Origin: Ereboglobus luteus | GTDB lineage: Bacteria; Verrucomicrobiota; Verrucomicrobiia; Opitutales; Opitutaceae | Direction of reading: 5' to 3' | NCBI RefSeq assembly: GCF_003096195.1 | Contig: NZ_CP023004.1 | Location: 724,501 to 788,500 of the forward strand | DNA: 64,000 nucleotides | Shown here: piece after piece, positions 1 to 10,100 of the stretch | Layout of the letters: each line of letters opens with the position of its first letter | Numbering within the stretch: the first letter of the stretch is position 1 | The notes under the pieces: generated by a model | What the model saw: only the letters and a program-made list of their open reading frames with translations | Told to the model about the DNA's origin: nothing | Database searches by the model: none | Translations under genes and position numbers: made by a program

Positions 1-1
1 A

Positions 2-1225
2 CTACTTCGTCCCTTGGTGATTCTTGACGACGCTCACCTTCTGTCTACTGGGCAACTGAATCAACTAAAGACATGGTTAATCAGAAGAGAATTAACACTT
101 GGCCGATGGATACTATCGCGACTTGATGTGCTCCAACCGAAAGAGTTGTTTGATTCGCTCTCGATAATTGACTCTGACGTTAATATGCCAGGCATAACAG
201 CTGAACGCGATCTGATCCGTATTAATCTTCAGAATGCCAAACGTACTGAAGGCCGAAAAACATTCCGGAGCATGGCCAAAGAAATGAGTAGAAAATATCT
301 AAGTCAGATGCCTATTTTTAAACAAAATAACATCACAACATTGGATAGCATGCTCCCAGAAAGTATCACGCCACTACTCCAAACCCAATGTAAAAAATTA
401 AAAGAGGCTGTTGAAAAATTTGCCGACCGTAGCCGAATTTCTGAAACGCGGCTTGCAGAATATGAGAAAATGACTGGGGATTGGCTGGAAAAGCGTCACG
501 AAAATTCCTTTGAGTTACGGTGGGCCATGGTGAGAGTTCTTATTCATCGTCATATCAAGCGTGTCCCTCAAATGAGTCTTCTCCCCGAAGAGGATATTGA
601 GCCAAATCGCCCTATTATACCTGATCTTGGTGTATATGACGGAGCACGAATCCATCTTCTGAGTGAATTTGAGCGCCCCTATTACGTTGGATTGGATGCG
701 TTGAGCGACGCAGCATCTGAAAACGCTGAAACCTTCTTACGTTTAGCATCCCACTTAGTAGATGCATCCGAAAATCTTTTGATTAAACAACGTTCTGGCG
801 CTTTGCAGGCCAAAGACCAACATAAATTGCTAGTTGAACGGGCCAAGCAAATTATAGACTCATGGGCATTTCCTGAACATCGTCGTGTTCGCGCCCTCTC
901 CGAGTGGATTGCTGATCGTTGTATTGGGCGTACCCAAGAACTAAATGCACCACTTGATCATGGAGCTAACGCTTTCGGCATACCACAAGCTGATTTCGAC
1001 CATATGGACGATAATTATCCCTATCTCGCCACTGTGCTTAAATTCGCTGTAGCCTACAACGCGCTCTCTCTGGTTCCCAACTACGAATGCAAGAAAAAGC
1101 AATGGTGCTTAATTGAGCTTGGCGGCGTGTTTATTGTCCGTTCGGGACTGCCTTTCAAACGCGGTGGATTTGTTGAAGGAACTGCTATCGACCTAGAGAA
1201 ACAATTACAATCAACAAAGCCATGA
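2..1225 (+). CDS. P-loop ATPase, C-terminal part (5' truncated by window edge)
   Basis: The frame is already open at base 2 and reads RPLVILDDAHLL, a Walker B-like strand followed by acidic residues (hydrophobics then DDAH). The Walker A half must therefore lie left of the window, and the TTG at 14 is an internal codon. About 407 residues are visible. After Walker B comes a Sensor-1-like stretch (GRWILSRL), then a long helical region, and a C-terminal segment (LIELGGVFIVRSGLPFKRGGF) that resembles a small winged-helix-like end. The stop codon overlaps the next start (ATGA at 1222-1225), so the two genes are probably translationally coupled. The gene is visibly more AT-rich than the 4-20 kb region. 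Seen: the Walker B motif, open 5' end and overlap. Inferred: AAA+ or STAND-type ATPase. The exact family and role are unknown; a defence or regulatory function is only a guess. Confidence 0.75.
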   Translation, partial: LLRPLVILDDAHLLSTGQLNQLKTWLIRRELTLGRWILSRLDVLQPKELFDSLSIIDSDVNMPGITAERDLIRINLQNAKRTEGRKTFRSMAKEMSRKYLSQMPIFKQNNITTLDSMLPESITPLLQTQCKKLKEAVEKFADRSRISETRLAEYEKMTGDWLEKRHENSFELRWAMVRVLIHRHIKRVPQMSLLPEEDIEPNRPIIPDLGVYDGARIHLLSEFERPYYVGLDALSDAASENAETFLRLASHLVDASENLLIKQRSGALQAKDQHKLLVERAKQIIDSWAFPEHRRVRALSEWIADRCIGRTQELNAPLDHGANAFGIPQADFDHMDDNYPYLATVLKFAVAYNALSLVPNYECKKKQWCLIELGGVFIVRSGLPFKRGGFVEGTAIDLEKQLQSTKP

Positions 1226-2319
1226 CGCCACGATGGGACCCTTGCGTCGTGCAGGACGGCGCTGACTTTAAGCAATTCATTACGTCACATATCGATCAAC
1301 CGAGGCGAAAAATTTTATTGATTGGGGGTGCAGGCTTTGACCCACGGGCAACAAAAGGGGCCCATGAATTAGCAACCATACGACGATGCCAGGTGGACGC
1401 TGTATTTTTTCGCGAAGAGCGAGTGATGGATCAACCTATCTTACGACCTAGGGCCGACAATACTCAGATTGAATTGTCAAAGTTACTTCCCAATGCAATA
1501 TTTCCCAAAATAGAGATCATTCCCGATGGGGTAACCGCAGTCGGCGGACGTCGGGCTGTCGAAGAAATCAAACAGAGAGATTTTTCTCAATACACCGACG
1601 TTGCTGTCGACATTAGTGCACTCTCCTGTGGGGTATACTTTTCACTAATTGCGTTTTTGATAAATATTTGTCGCCAAAAACATGGCCTTAATCTTCATCT
1701 CTTTGTTGTTGAACAACCGCAGATCGATCAAAAAATAAGCGGTATCCCATCCGATCAAGCTTCTATGCTCCATGGATTTAGGGGGACCAAATCATTAGAT
1801 AGCACGGAGGAACAAGCCCTCCTATGGATTCCGATTCTTTCTCTTGGAAATTCAGACGTTCTCACCAAAATCTATCAATACATACGTAGCAAAAGCAGAA
1901 GCACTCCCATTGATGTATGCCCAATTTTGCCGTTTCCTTGCCGAAATCCGAGACTTCCAGACCTTCTATACACGGAATATTTTGAAAATCTTCGCACGTG
2001 GGGTGTTGATGATCGCGATTTTCTCTATGCAGCTGAAAGTGACCCCCTCGATTCATATCGCACAATCCATAACCTCGTGTCGGAACGCCACAAATTGTTT
2101 GCTGCACTTGGAGGATCCCAAGTGGTGCTTTCACCTCTAGGGAACAAGATGCTCTCTGTTGGAGCAATGTTGGCCGCAATTGATCTGGATTTACCGGTCG
2201 TTCTCGTGGAATCCATTGGTTACGATGAACAAATCGATGCAGGAACATCCAGCTATGACCTAGAACTAAGACATGTGTGGTTATGCGGCGAAGCCTATCC
2301 CTCGATTTCGATCAAATAG
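1222..2319 (+). CDS. unrecognised alpha/beta protein, middle gene of the ATPase-kinase operon
   Basis: This 365-residue protein is not one I recognise. It starts inside the stop of the upstream ATPase (ATGA), so it is probably co-translated with it. Near residues 28-42 a strand-loop segment reads KILLIGGAGFDPRA, which looks like the first strand and nucleotide-type loop of a Rossmann-like fold. Around 130-150 there is a hydrophobic VDISALSCGVYFSLIAFL segment. Near the C-terminus is a second conserved-looking loop (VVLSPLGNKMLSVGAMLAAI) followed by a strand (LPVVLVES). There is no signal peptide and no clear membrane segment, so it is likely cytosolic. The two glycine/proline loops suggest a two-domain ligand- or nucleotide-binding protein, possibly a sensor or an enzyme, but I cannot name a family. 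Composition matches its operon partners. Confidence 0.8.
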   Translation: MTPRWDPCVVQDGADFKQFITSHIDQPRRKILLIGGAGFDPRATKGAHELATIRRCQVDAVFFREERVMDQPILRPRADNTQIELSKLLPNAIFPKIEIIPDGVTAVGGRRAVEEIKQRDFSQYTDVAVDISALSCGVYFSLIAFLINICRQKHGLNLHLFVVEQPQIDQKISGIPSDQASMLHGFRGTKSLDSTEEQALLWIPILSLGNSDVLTKIYQYIRSKSRSTPIDVCPILPFPCRNPRLPDLLYTEYFENLRTWGVDDRDFLYAAESDPLDSYRTIHNLVSERHKLFAALGGSQVVLSPLGNKMLSVGAMLAAIDLDLPVVLVESIGYDEQIDAGTSSYDLELRHVWLCGEAYPSISIK

Positions 2320-2351
2320 GGCTCGACGCGATTTGATCTTCGGCGCATTAA

Positions 2352-3380
2352 ATGATTCATTCCCCTTTTTTCATGGCTGCTGTAATTCCATCTCGTCCTT
2401 CTCCGATATCTGATAACCCGACGCCTACCTCGGTTGGGTCGGGATTCCTTGCCTTGGACTTATTGTTGATTGGTAAGGATCGCATTCGCGCAAATGAACG
2501 CTATGCAGGAGGATCGTGTGGAAACGTCTTGAGCATTCTTTCGTATTTTGAGTGGAATTCTTATCCGGTGGCTCGATTAGGAAAAGACCGTTGTGCGCAA
2601 AATGTAATTGATGATCTCAGGGAATTTGGGGTCAAAACAGATTTCGTTTTCCGTTCCAGCGCAGCCGTTACACCTGTTGTTATTGTGCGTATCGCACAGC
2701 GCCGAGACGGTACCATCGGTCCCCGATTTGAGTGGAAGTATCCCAATTCCGAAAAATGGCTTCCGCGATATCAACCATTCCCTAAGAGGAAGGCCGAAGA
2801 AGTTCTTCCTAACTTACCGCACGCAAGCATCTTCTATTTTGACCGTGCAGAAAAAAGCGCATTGGTAATGGCGTCAGCTATGCGTCAAAAAGGAGCCGTT
2901 GTCTTTTTCGAGCCATCTTCCTGCAAGCACGATGAACTATTCACAGAATGTCTCGCTGTTTCAGACATTGTTAAATATTCAGCGGATCGAATTGACCGTA
3001 TCCCGCGTAATCCAGCATCAAAATTGCCAAAATTGGAAATCCAGACACTTGGCCGAGAGGGGCTTCGTTATCGGTTGAAGACAAATTCTACAACGCCAGG
3101 CGCATGGCATACAATACCAGCATTTGTGGTAAAGCAATTTGTCGATTCCACTGGATGCGGCGACTGGTGCAGTGCTGGCATTATTCATCAGCTTTGTAAA
3201 AACGGTAGAGGCTCTTTCCTCGGGGCGGATCGAACAAAAATCGTTGAATCACTTGAGTATGGACAGGCATTGGCTGCTGTTAATTGCCAGTATCAGGGTG
3301 CTCGAGGCCCCATGTATCATTTGTCACTGGATGAACTTAACGAAAAAGTGCGTAGCCTTATCAATGCACAAGACGCATAG
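2352..3380 (+). CDS. PfkB/ribokinase-family kinase
   Basis: At 342 residues it has the usual length for a PfkB (ribokinase-family) sugar or nucleoside kinase. The N-terminal signature is visible as YAGGSCGNVLSILSYF, the glycine-rich substrate/lid region with the conserved GG and N. The C-terminal signature is DSTGCGDWCSAGI, matching the family pattern D-T-x-G-x-G-D, which gives the anion hole (GCGD) and the catalytic aspartate. It begins 32 bases after the preceding stop, in the same direction, so it is probably the third gene of one transcript; a strong hairpin plus T-run follows at 3443-3512. Two starts are plausible (2352 or ATG at 2373) and neither has a Shine-Dalgarno sequence. The substrate cannot be inferred. 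A PfkB kinase next to an ATPase and an unknown protein is not a normal sugar-catabolism context, since no transporter or isomerase is present. Confidence 0.88.
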   Translation: MIHSPFFMAAVIPSRPSPISDNPTPTSVGSGFLALDLLLIGKDRIRANERYAGGSCGNVLSILSYFEWNSYPVARLGKDRCAQNVIDDLREFGVKTDFVFRSSAAVTPVVIVRIAQRRDGTIGPRFEWKYPNSEKWLPRYQPFPKRKAEEVLPNLPHASIFYFDRAEKSALVMASAMRQKGAVVFFEPSSCKHDELFTECLAVSDIVKYSADRIDRIPRNPASKLPKLEIQTLGREGLRYRLKTNSTTPGAWHTIPAFVVKQFVDSTGCGDWCSAGIIHQLCKNGRGSFLGADRTKIVESLEYGQALAAVNCQYQGARGPMYHLSLDELNEKVRSLINAQDA

Positions 3381-3442
3381 TTAAGCTCTGGAAACAGGTA
3401 TTCAACTGAACGGCAAACGCCGTGACCCGCGCGAGATTGTAT

Positions 3443-3512
3443 CACTGCTGTGCAATCTGTTCTCGGGCTCGACTTTCTCGCCCTGCGCTCCAGATTGACA
3501 GCAGTGTTTTTT
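3443..3512 (+). terminator. Rho-independent terminator of the ATPase-kinase operon
   Basis: The left arm at 3443-3459 and the right arm at 3491-3506 pair over 16 base pairs with one bulged base. Six T residues follow directly (3507-3512). It starts 62 bases after the PfkB stop. The loop contains a further GGGC/GCCC pairing. This is the classic intrinsic terminator layout with an unusually long stem and loop, and it marks the end of the cassette. Confidence 0.75.
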
Positions 3513-3609
3513 ATGCGCCTATCGGGTCACGCCCGTATGGAATCACAAAGAGGTAGAACTACATGGAGTTACGTCCCGCCCGAAGCCAGCGAATGGTGTT
3601 CGCGCGTTT

Positions 3610-3709
3610 GTGTCCGGCTGTTTTTTTGCGCCTCGTTTTTCGAGAGCCGCGGCGACATGCGCGATGATGCGCAGACGGCGAAGCCGACACGGCGAGCGTG
3701 ACCGGACAC
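3610..3709. ncRNA. possible structured RNA (speculative)
   Basis: An 8-bp outer stem (GTGTCCGG at 3610-3617 with CCGGACAC at 3702-3709) encloses three consecutive small hairpins: CTCG/CGAG (3632-3644), TGCGC/GCGCA (3658-3673) and CGGC-GAA-GCCG (3676-3686). The arrangement is that of a closed multi-branch RNA. In GC-rich DNA such pairings can arise by chance, and there is no promoter or covariation evidence, so confidence is low. Confidence 0.15.
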
Positions 3710-3893
3710 CCCGCCGACGACACCCGAAAATCATTCAGGGCGGAATCGAAAATTTCGCACACCCGGAGGCATTTTGAACAAATTCAAAAATAGGACGTGC
3801 AAAACCGGACAAAACACCCATATTGAATGACATGATTAGAGTATTCAATTACTGGATACGCAACGAGATGACTGCCAACCTTGGAAAGAGAGT

Positions 3894-3992
3894 TTGGTTG
3901 CCAGAAAGTTGCCAAAATCGTTGTTTTTAGCTTCACTTCCTGTCCTGTTTATGCTCTTATCTGCATGTTCTAAACCATTAATAATCAACTAA
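3894..3992 (+). CDS. tiny lipobox ORF or lipoprotein remnant (speculative)
   Basis: In this frame a basic n-region (VARKLPKS) is followed by an uninterrupted hydrophobic stretch and LLSAC, a good lipoprotein signal-peptidase II box, then seven residues and a stop (TAA at 3990-3992). Total length is about 32 residues from TTG at 3894, or 27 from TTG at 3909; there is no ATG before the hydrophobic core. It could be a very small entericidin-like lipoprotein, the truncated front of a lost lipoprotein gene, or chance. No Shine-Dalgarno sequence decides the start, but other genes here lack one too. Confidence 0.2.
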   Translation: MVARKLPKSLFLASLPVLFMLLSACSKPLIIN

Positions 3993-4029
3993 GTCCGTTA
4001 AAACTAGCGACTTGATCGTGAACCGAACG

Positions 4030-4091
4030 CGGGCATCCTGCCCGCAGGTTTTGCGGTTCGCGCGGCGCAGGCACCCTGCGAGCAGGATGCC
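4030..4091. repeat. pair of GC-rich palindromes sharing a GCATCCTGC core
   Basis: CGGGCA-TCC-TGCCCG (4030-4044) is a perfect 6-bp stem. GGCACCCTGC-GA-GCAGGATGCC (4070-4091) is a 10-bp stem with one G-U type mismatch. Both carry the GCATCCTGC / GCAGGATGC word, so they can also pair with each other. They sit 23 bases beyond the stop of the giant autotransporter (read on the - strand) and may act as its transcript end. They also resemble dispersed extragenic palindromic (REP-like) elements. No T-run follows on the - strand. Confidence 0.45.
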
Positions 4092-4113
4092 CTGCGATCC
4101 CGGAGGTTTTGTT

Positions 4114-7100
4114 TTACCAGAGTCTGCGGTAGCCGAGGTTGATGGACCAGGGGCGCTCGTAGGCCTGGGCCTTGGCGTATTCGTAGTCGATGTAGAGTTG
4201 CGAGGCAGTGTCGATGCGGTAGCTCGTGCCAAGGCCAAACTCAACGCGGCGGCCGTCGTAGTCGGTGCGGAAGGTTTTGCCGTGCGCCTTGATCGCGCCG
4301 CGATCCGAGTCAACCGCCACCCCGGCGAGCTTGCCGTAGGGGTGCCAGCGGCTGTCCTTGATCTGGCGGCCGAAGCGCAACAGCGCGCGGTATTGCGTGT
4401 TCATCGAGTCGTTGATCTTCACTTTCATCGCGCGGTGCGTGGCGTTGGCCTCGGTTGTGTAGCTCGCGCCGTCGAGCCAGAGGACGCTCATTTGCACGGT
4501 CGGCTCGATCCACCAGCCGTCGGTGCGCTGCAGGCGGCGGCCGGCTTCGAGCGAGAGGCCGAGGGCGTTGTTGTTGTAGCGGCCCTTGGTCGTCGTGCCG
4601 TCGTAGGAGCGCGCCTCGAAGCGGTTCGAGTAGCGGTCGGCGCGGGCCGTGATGTCGGCGAACCAGCCGTTGTTTTTGATGAGTGTGAGGTAGGCGCCGA
4701 TGCCGACGTTGGTGGTGTGGCCGTTGCCGTTGTTGTCGAACTCGCGGTTGATGCCGCCGGCGTCGATGAAGCCGCCGAGCAGGCTGACTCCGGTTTGGGT
4801 GCCGAAGGATTTGTCCGCGCCGCCGGTCACTCCCCAGCCATACTGGCGGAAGGACATGCCGGAGAGTTCGTTCGTGGCGTTGAGGCGGTAGCCGCGCGAC
4901 TTGATCCAGACGCTGCCGAGGGAGGCGTGCTCGAGGCCGAGGCGGATGTCGCCGAGGCGCTGGTGGATCGAGTCGAGCGAGTAGTTCCAGTCGATCGCCA
5001 GGGTCGAGGCGGTGTTGATGATCGCGTCGGCGGCGTGGCTGAGGTTGCGGTCGCTCAAATACCACATGTTCGCATTGGGCGTATAGTCGCTGAGGTCGCC
5101 ACGCACCAGTTCGAAGACAGTGAGGTCATACTCAAGTTTGCCGGCGGCGTTGTTCGCGAGGGTGAAGGTCGCGCTGCTCGCGGCGTCCACGCCGATCAGT
5201 TCGATGGAGGCGTTGAGCGCGGAGGGCAGCGTGCCGTTTGTCTCGATGAAGACGTTGTGCGTGCCCGCGCCGGCGTTGGCGATGTCGAGGTAGTTGGCGA
5301 TGGTGGCGGCGTTGTTGATGCCTTCGCTTAGTGCGGAGAGATCGGCGTTCATCACGATGTTGCCGGTGGAGGCGCCGAGGGTGGCGATGCGGGCGCGGTC
5401 GGCGAGGTTGGCGAAGGCGAGCACGCCGTTGTTCATGTTGAGGGTGCCGAAGGCGTAGCCGGTTGCCTCGAGGATGAGCGCGGAGTTCGAGTCGAGCGTG
5501 GTGCTGGCGATTGTGTAGTTGAGCGGATCGTTGAGGCGCAGCGTGCTGTTTGTGACCAGGTGCGTGCCTTCGCCGGAGAGGGCGTTTTGCAGCGTGCCGG
5601 TGACGTTGAGTTGCTCGAAGCCCGCGCCGGCGGCCACGCCGATCGGCGCGTCGCCGAGCGCGTCGATTTCGGTCGCGGTGAGGCGCCCGGAAGTGACCGT
5701 GCCGGTGCCGTGGAAGGAGGCGCTGGAGTTGACCAGGGTGATGTCTCCGCTCGAGGCGTGGAACTGGCCGGAGCCGGCGAGGGTGTTTTGCATCGTGCCG
5801 GTGGCGTCAACCTTGAGCACGCCGTCGAGCTGGACGTGCGAGGTGCCAAGCGCCCCGGCGTCGGTGGCGTGCACGGTGGCGGGGGCGCCGATGTTGGTTT
5901 GCGCGCTGTAGTCGGCGTTGGCGCTGTTGATGGCGAGGGTGCCCGAGGCGAGGGTGAGCGTGCCCGTGCCGGCGAGGTGGCCGTCGATGCGGCCGCCCTC
6001 GGCGATTGTTTGCGCCTTGCCGTTCAGGTCAAAGGTGGCGGGGATTTCCACGAGGATGAGTTTTGTGGAACCGAGCGCGTTGTCCACGCCGGCGACCACC
6101 GTGCCGCTGATCAGCGTGCTGGTGCCGGTGTAGGTGTTCGAGCCGGTGAGGGTCATCGCCGAGCCGGTCGTGAAGGTGACGCTGCCGTCGCCGGTGATCG
6201 CGGCCGAGAGCGTGTCGTCGGTCGCGCCGGCGTCGGTGAGTTGCAGGGTTTTGTCCTGCTTCACGTTGAGCTCGGTGAGCACGTAGTCGTAGTAGAGGCC
6301 GGGGGCGAGGCTGCCGCTGGTGTGGGCGCTGGCGCTGCCGGTGGTTTGCGCGGTGTAGTTGTAGATGGCGTAAACTTCGTCGTGCTCGATTGTCTGGCCG
6401 TTGGACAGCGCGGTGCCGTCGGCCTTGTAAATGGCGATTTGGCGCGGCGCGGCCTCGGCGAGCGTGTCGGCGGCGACGAGCAGTGTTGCGTTGTCCGTGA
6501 GGTTGTCCTGGTCGAGCCAGTTCTTCTGGACGGTCGAGTCGATGATCGCGGTCGTGCCCCCGGTGTAGTTTTCAAAGACCACCGTGCTGCCGAGGTCGGC
6601 GATGGAGAGCGTGCCGACGTTGAGCACCTCGACCGGGTCCACGCCGTTCATCGGCAGCCAGAGCGCGCCGCCGTTGAGCGTCAGCCCGTGGATGCGGCGG
6701 GTTTCGCCGTTGGAGTGGAGGATGCCGCCGGTGTTGAGCTGGAGCGTCGCGCTGGCGAGCGCCTCGGTGTTGTGGTTGGTGTTGAGCGTGAGCGCGGTCG
6801 CGTCGAGCGTCACCGTGCCCGCGAAGGCGCTGCCGGTTGTCGCCATGAAGTCGAAGGTGCCGCTCACCGAGTTGATGGCGAGGATGCCGTCGCCGGTCAG
6901 GTCGTGGATGAAGCTGGTCGCGGTGGTGGCCAGTTTCGCATTGGATGCGATGACGGTGTGCGCGGTGGCGCCGCCGACTTGGTCGTTGTCGGTGATGTCG
7001 GCGGTGCCGGTGACGCGCAGCGTTCCGGTGAAGGCGGTGTTGGTTCCGCGCAGGCTCACACTGCCGGAGACGAGGTTCACGCCGGTGCCCGAGATCGTGT

Positions 7101-10100
7101 TGGCGAAGGTGCCCGTGCCCGCGAGGTCGAGGATCGCGTTGTTGGCGACGGTGCTTGTGCCGACGCCGCCGAGGTCGGCGAGGGTGAGCGTGCCGCTGTC
7201 GATTTGCGTCGCTCCGGCGAAGGCGTTCGAGTGGCTGATTGTCAGGTTGCCGGTGTTTTCCTTGGCGAAGGTGCCGCTGCCGCTAAGGTTGTTGGCGAGG
7301 GTTTCGTCGGCCGCGTTCTCGAAGCTCAGCAGGCCGTCCAGGAGGATGTCGGCCAGGCCGAGGTTCGCGGTGCTGCTGGCGCGCAGCGCGGTGTCTTGCG
7401 CGATGTTCCATTCGCCCGAGAGCGTGTTGGTGCCGGTGAGCGCGACGCTCGAACTGGCGATGAGCGAGACCGTGCCCGTGCCCGCGACTTGCTTGGCGAG
7501 CGTGCCGGTGGCGCTGTCGAGGACGAGTTCGCCGGTCACGTTTGCCGTGCCGCTGTTGCCCAGCGCCTGCGTGTTGTTGATTGTCGTCGTGCCGGTGACC
7601 CCGACGTTCGCCGCGAAGCCGGCGTTGGTGCTGGTGATGCTCACCAGGCCGCCAAGCCCGAGGCTGCCCGTGATGGCGGCGTGAGTGTGGCTGTTGTAGA
7701 GGCCGCCGTCGATTTGCGCGCCATTGGTGATGGTTTGCTTGTGGCCACCCAGGTCGAGCGCGGCGGTGCTGTTGATGTCGAGGCGGCTGGTGTTGCCGAG
7801 GGCGTTGTCAACGCCCGCAATGAGCGTGCCGGTGGTGATGGTGCTGGAGCCGTAGTAACTGTTGGAGCCGGTAATGATGAGCGTGCTGCCGGTGGTGTAA
7901 ACGACGCCGCCCGCGCCGGTGATGTTTGCGCTAAAGGTGTTGTCGTTCGCGCTGGTGGCATCGAGCCAGGCGTGGGTGCCGCTTTTCACGTCGATTTGCG
8001 TGAGGACGTAGTCGTAGTAAATGCCGGCCGTGGCGCTGCCGATGTGGGTGAAGGCGGTGCTGCGGGAAACGGTGATGCCAGTGTAGTTGTAGGTGGCGAT
8101 GACGTTGTCGTAGTCAACAAGCTGGCCGTCGGCGAGCGGACTGCCGTCCTCTTTGACGACGTCGATGTGGAGGTTTTCGTGGCCGTCGACGAGTGTGCCG
8201 GTGGCAACGAGGAGAACCGCGGTCGAGGTCGGGCCGTCCTCGTCGAGGAAGTTGACGTGCACCGTCGAGGAGATGACGGGGGTCGTGCCGGTGTAGCCTT
8301 CAAATATGATTTTGCTGTCGCTCGGGTTGGTGACGGTGAGCGTGCCGGTTTGCAGCACTTCATGGGGGTGCGTGCCGTCCATCGGGATGGAGATCGCGCC
8401 GCCGCCGAGGTCAAGACCGCCGAGGGTGCGCGTTTCGGAGTTGGTCGCGAGGGTCGAGCCGCCGAGGAGTTGCAGGGTGGAGTTGGCGAGCGCCCAGGCG
8501 TTGTTTGTGTGCGCCGCGTTTGTCCCGAGGTGCATCGTCGTGTTCGCCAGGCTCACCGTCCCGCTGAAGGCGTTGCCCGCGCTTGCCGCGAAGCCGAAGG
8601 TTTTGTTCGCGGTGTCCACGGCGAGCTGGCCGGGGCCGGTCAGCTCGTGGATGAAGCTGGTCGCGCTCGTGGCCAATTTCGCATTGGATGCGATGACGGC
8701 TTGCGCCGTGCTTGCGCCGATTTGGTCGTTGTCGGTGATGTCGGCGGTGCCGGTGATGTGGAGCGTTCCGCTGAAGGCGGTGTTGGTTCCGCGCAGGCTC
8801 ACGGAGCCGGTGACGAGATTCACGCCCGTGCCCGAGATCGTGTTGGCGAAGGTGCCCGTGCCGGCAAGATCGAGAATCGCGTTGTTGGCGACGGTGCTTG
8901 TGCCGACGCCGCCGAGGTCGGTAAGGGTGAGCGTGCCGCTGTCAATTTGCGTCGCACCGGTGAAGGCGTTCGAGTGGCTGATTGTCAGGTTGCCGGTGTT
9001 TTCCTTGGCGAAGGTGCCGCTGCCGCTGAGGTTGTTGGCGAGGGTTTCGTCTGCCGCGTTCGCGATGGTGATAAGACCGTTGGCGGTGATGTCGGCCGCG
9101 CCGAGGTTCGCAGTGCTGCTGGCGCGCAGCGCGGTGTCTTGCGCGATGTTCCATTCGCCCGACAGCGTGTTGGCGCCGGTCAGCGCGACGCTCGAGGTGT
9201 TGATGAGCGAGACCGTGCCCGTGCCCGCGACTTGCTTGGCGAGCGCGCCGGTGGCGCTGTCGAGGACGAGTTCGCCGGTTACGTTTGCCGTGCCGCTGTT
9301 GCCCAGCGCCTGCGTGTTGTTGATTGTCGTCGTGCCGGTGACCCCGACGCTGGCCGCGAAGGCGGCGTTGGTGCTGGTGATGCTCACGATGCCGCCGAGG
9401 CCGAGGCTGCCGGTCGTGCCGAGGAGGTTCCCGGCGATGTTGCCGCCGCCGATGGTTTGGGTGTGGGACGACAGGTCATAGGACCCTTGGGTCCCATAGG
9501 ACAAGTAGGACGTTTGTCCGAGCGCGTTGCTCGTGCCGCTGATGAGCGTGCCGCTGGTGATAAAGGTCGTGCCGGTGTAGGTGTTGGCGGCGTTGTTGAG
9601 CGTGATCGCGTTGGTGGCGTTGATGGCGAGGTTGCCCGCGCCGGTGATTTGGGCGTGCAGTTCCGCGCCGCCGGCGGGTGTCGCAACGTCGCCGGAGAGT
9701 GTCGTGGTTTGGTTCGCGACGAGGTCGAGCTGCGTGAGCGCGTAATCGACCGCGAGGCCGCCGGTGTAGTTGAGCGCCTGCGTGTAGGTGGCCGTGGCGG
9801 TCGTCACCACGCCGTCGCGGATGTCGGCGGTCGTGGTCGCGCCTCCGGCGAGGGTCAGGTTGGTGTTGCTGACGGTCGTCGCGTTAAGGAGGCGCACGGA
9901 GAGGCCCTCGTCCTGCTGCAGGAGCGTGCTTGCGAACAAGCCGGTCGTGCCGGTGGACGGGTTGGTGTTCGAAACGGTGACCGTGCCGCTGATCGCGTCG
10001 AACGCGCCGGTGCGGATGATGCCGTCGGCTTGCGTGCCGGTGGCGTAGGTGAAGCCGAGCGCGCCGCCGCTGGCGGTGAGGTTGCCGATGTGCTGCGTGC

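Larger units (their letters stand above)
3513..4113. other. gene-poor spacer between the accessory operon and the giant autotransporter
   Basis: No convincing protein gene lies here. The left part (about 3590-3720) is GC-rich with several small complementary segments. The right part (about 3770-4010) is AT-rich, including a short lipobox-bearing ORF. The last part holds GC-rich palindromes. The overlapping ORFs on both strands around 3450-3760 have no recognisable motif and mutually exclusive frames, so I treat them as chance. The abrupt composition changes fit a junction where an island has been inserted or eroded. Confidence 0.5.

Noticed and set aside
3450-3762. Small ORFs of 60-83 codons on both strands
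   Set aside because: They overlap one another and the terminator, have biased arginine-rich composition and no start context.
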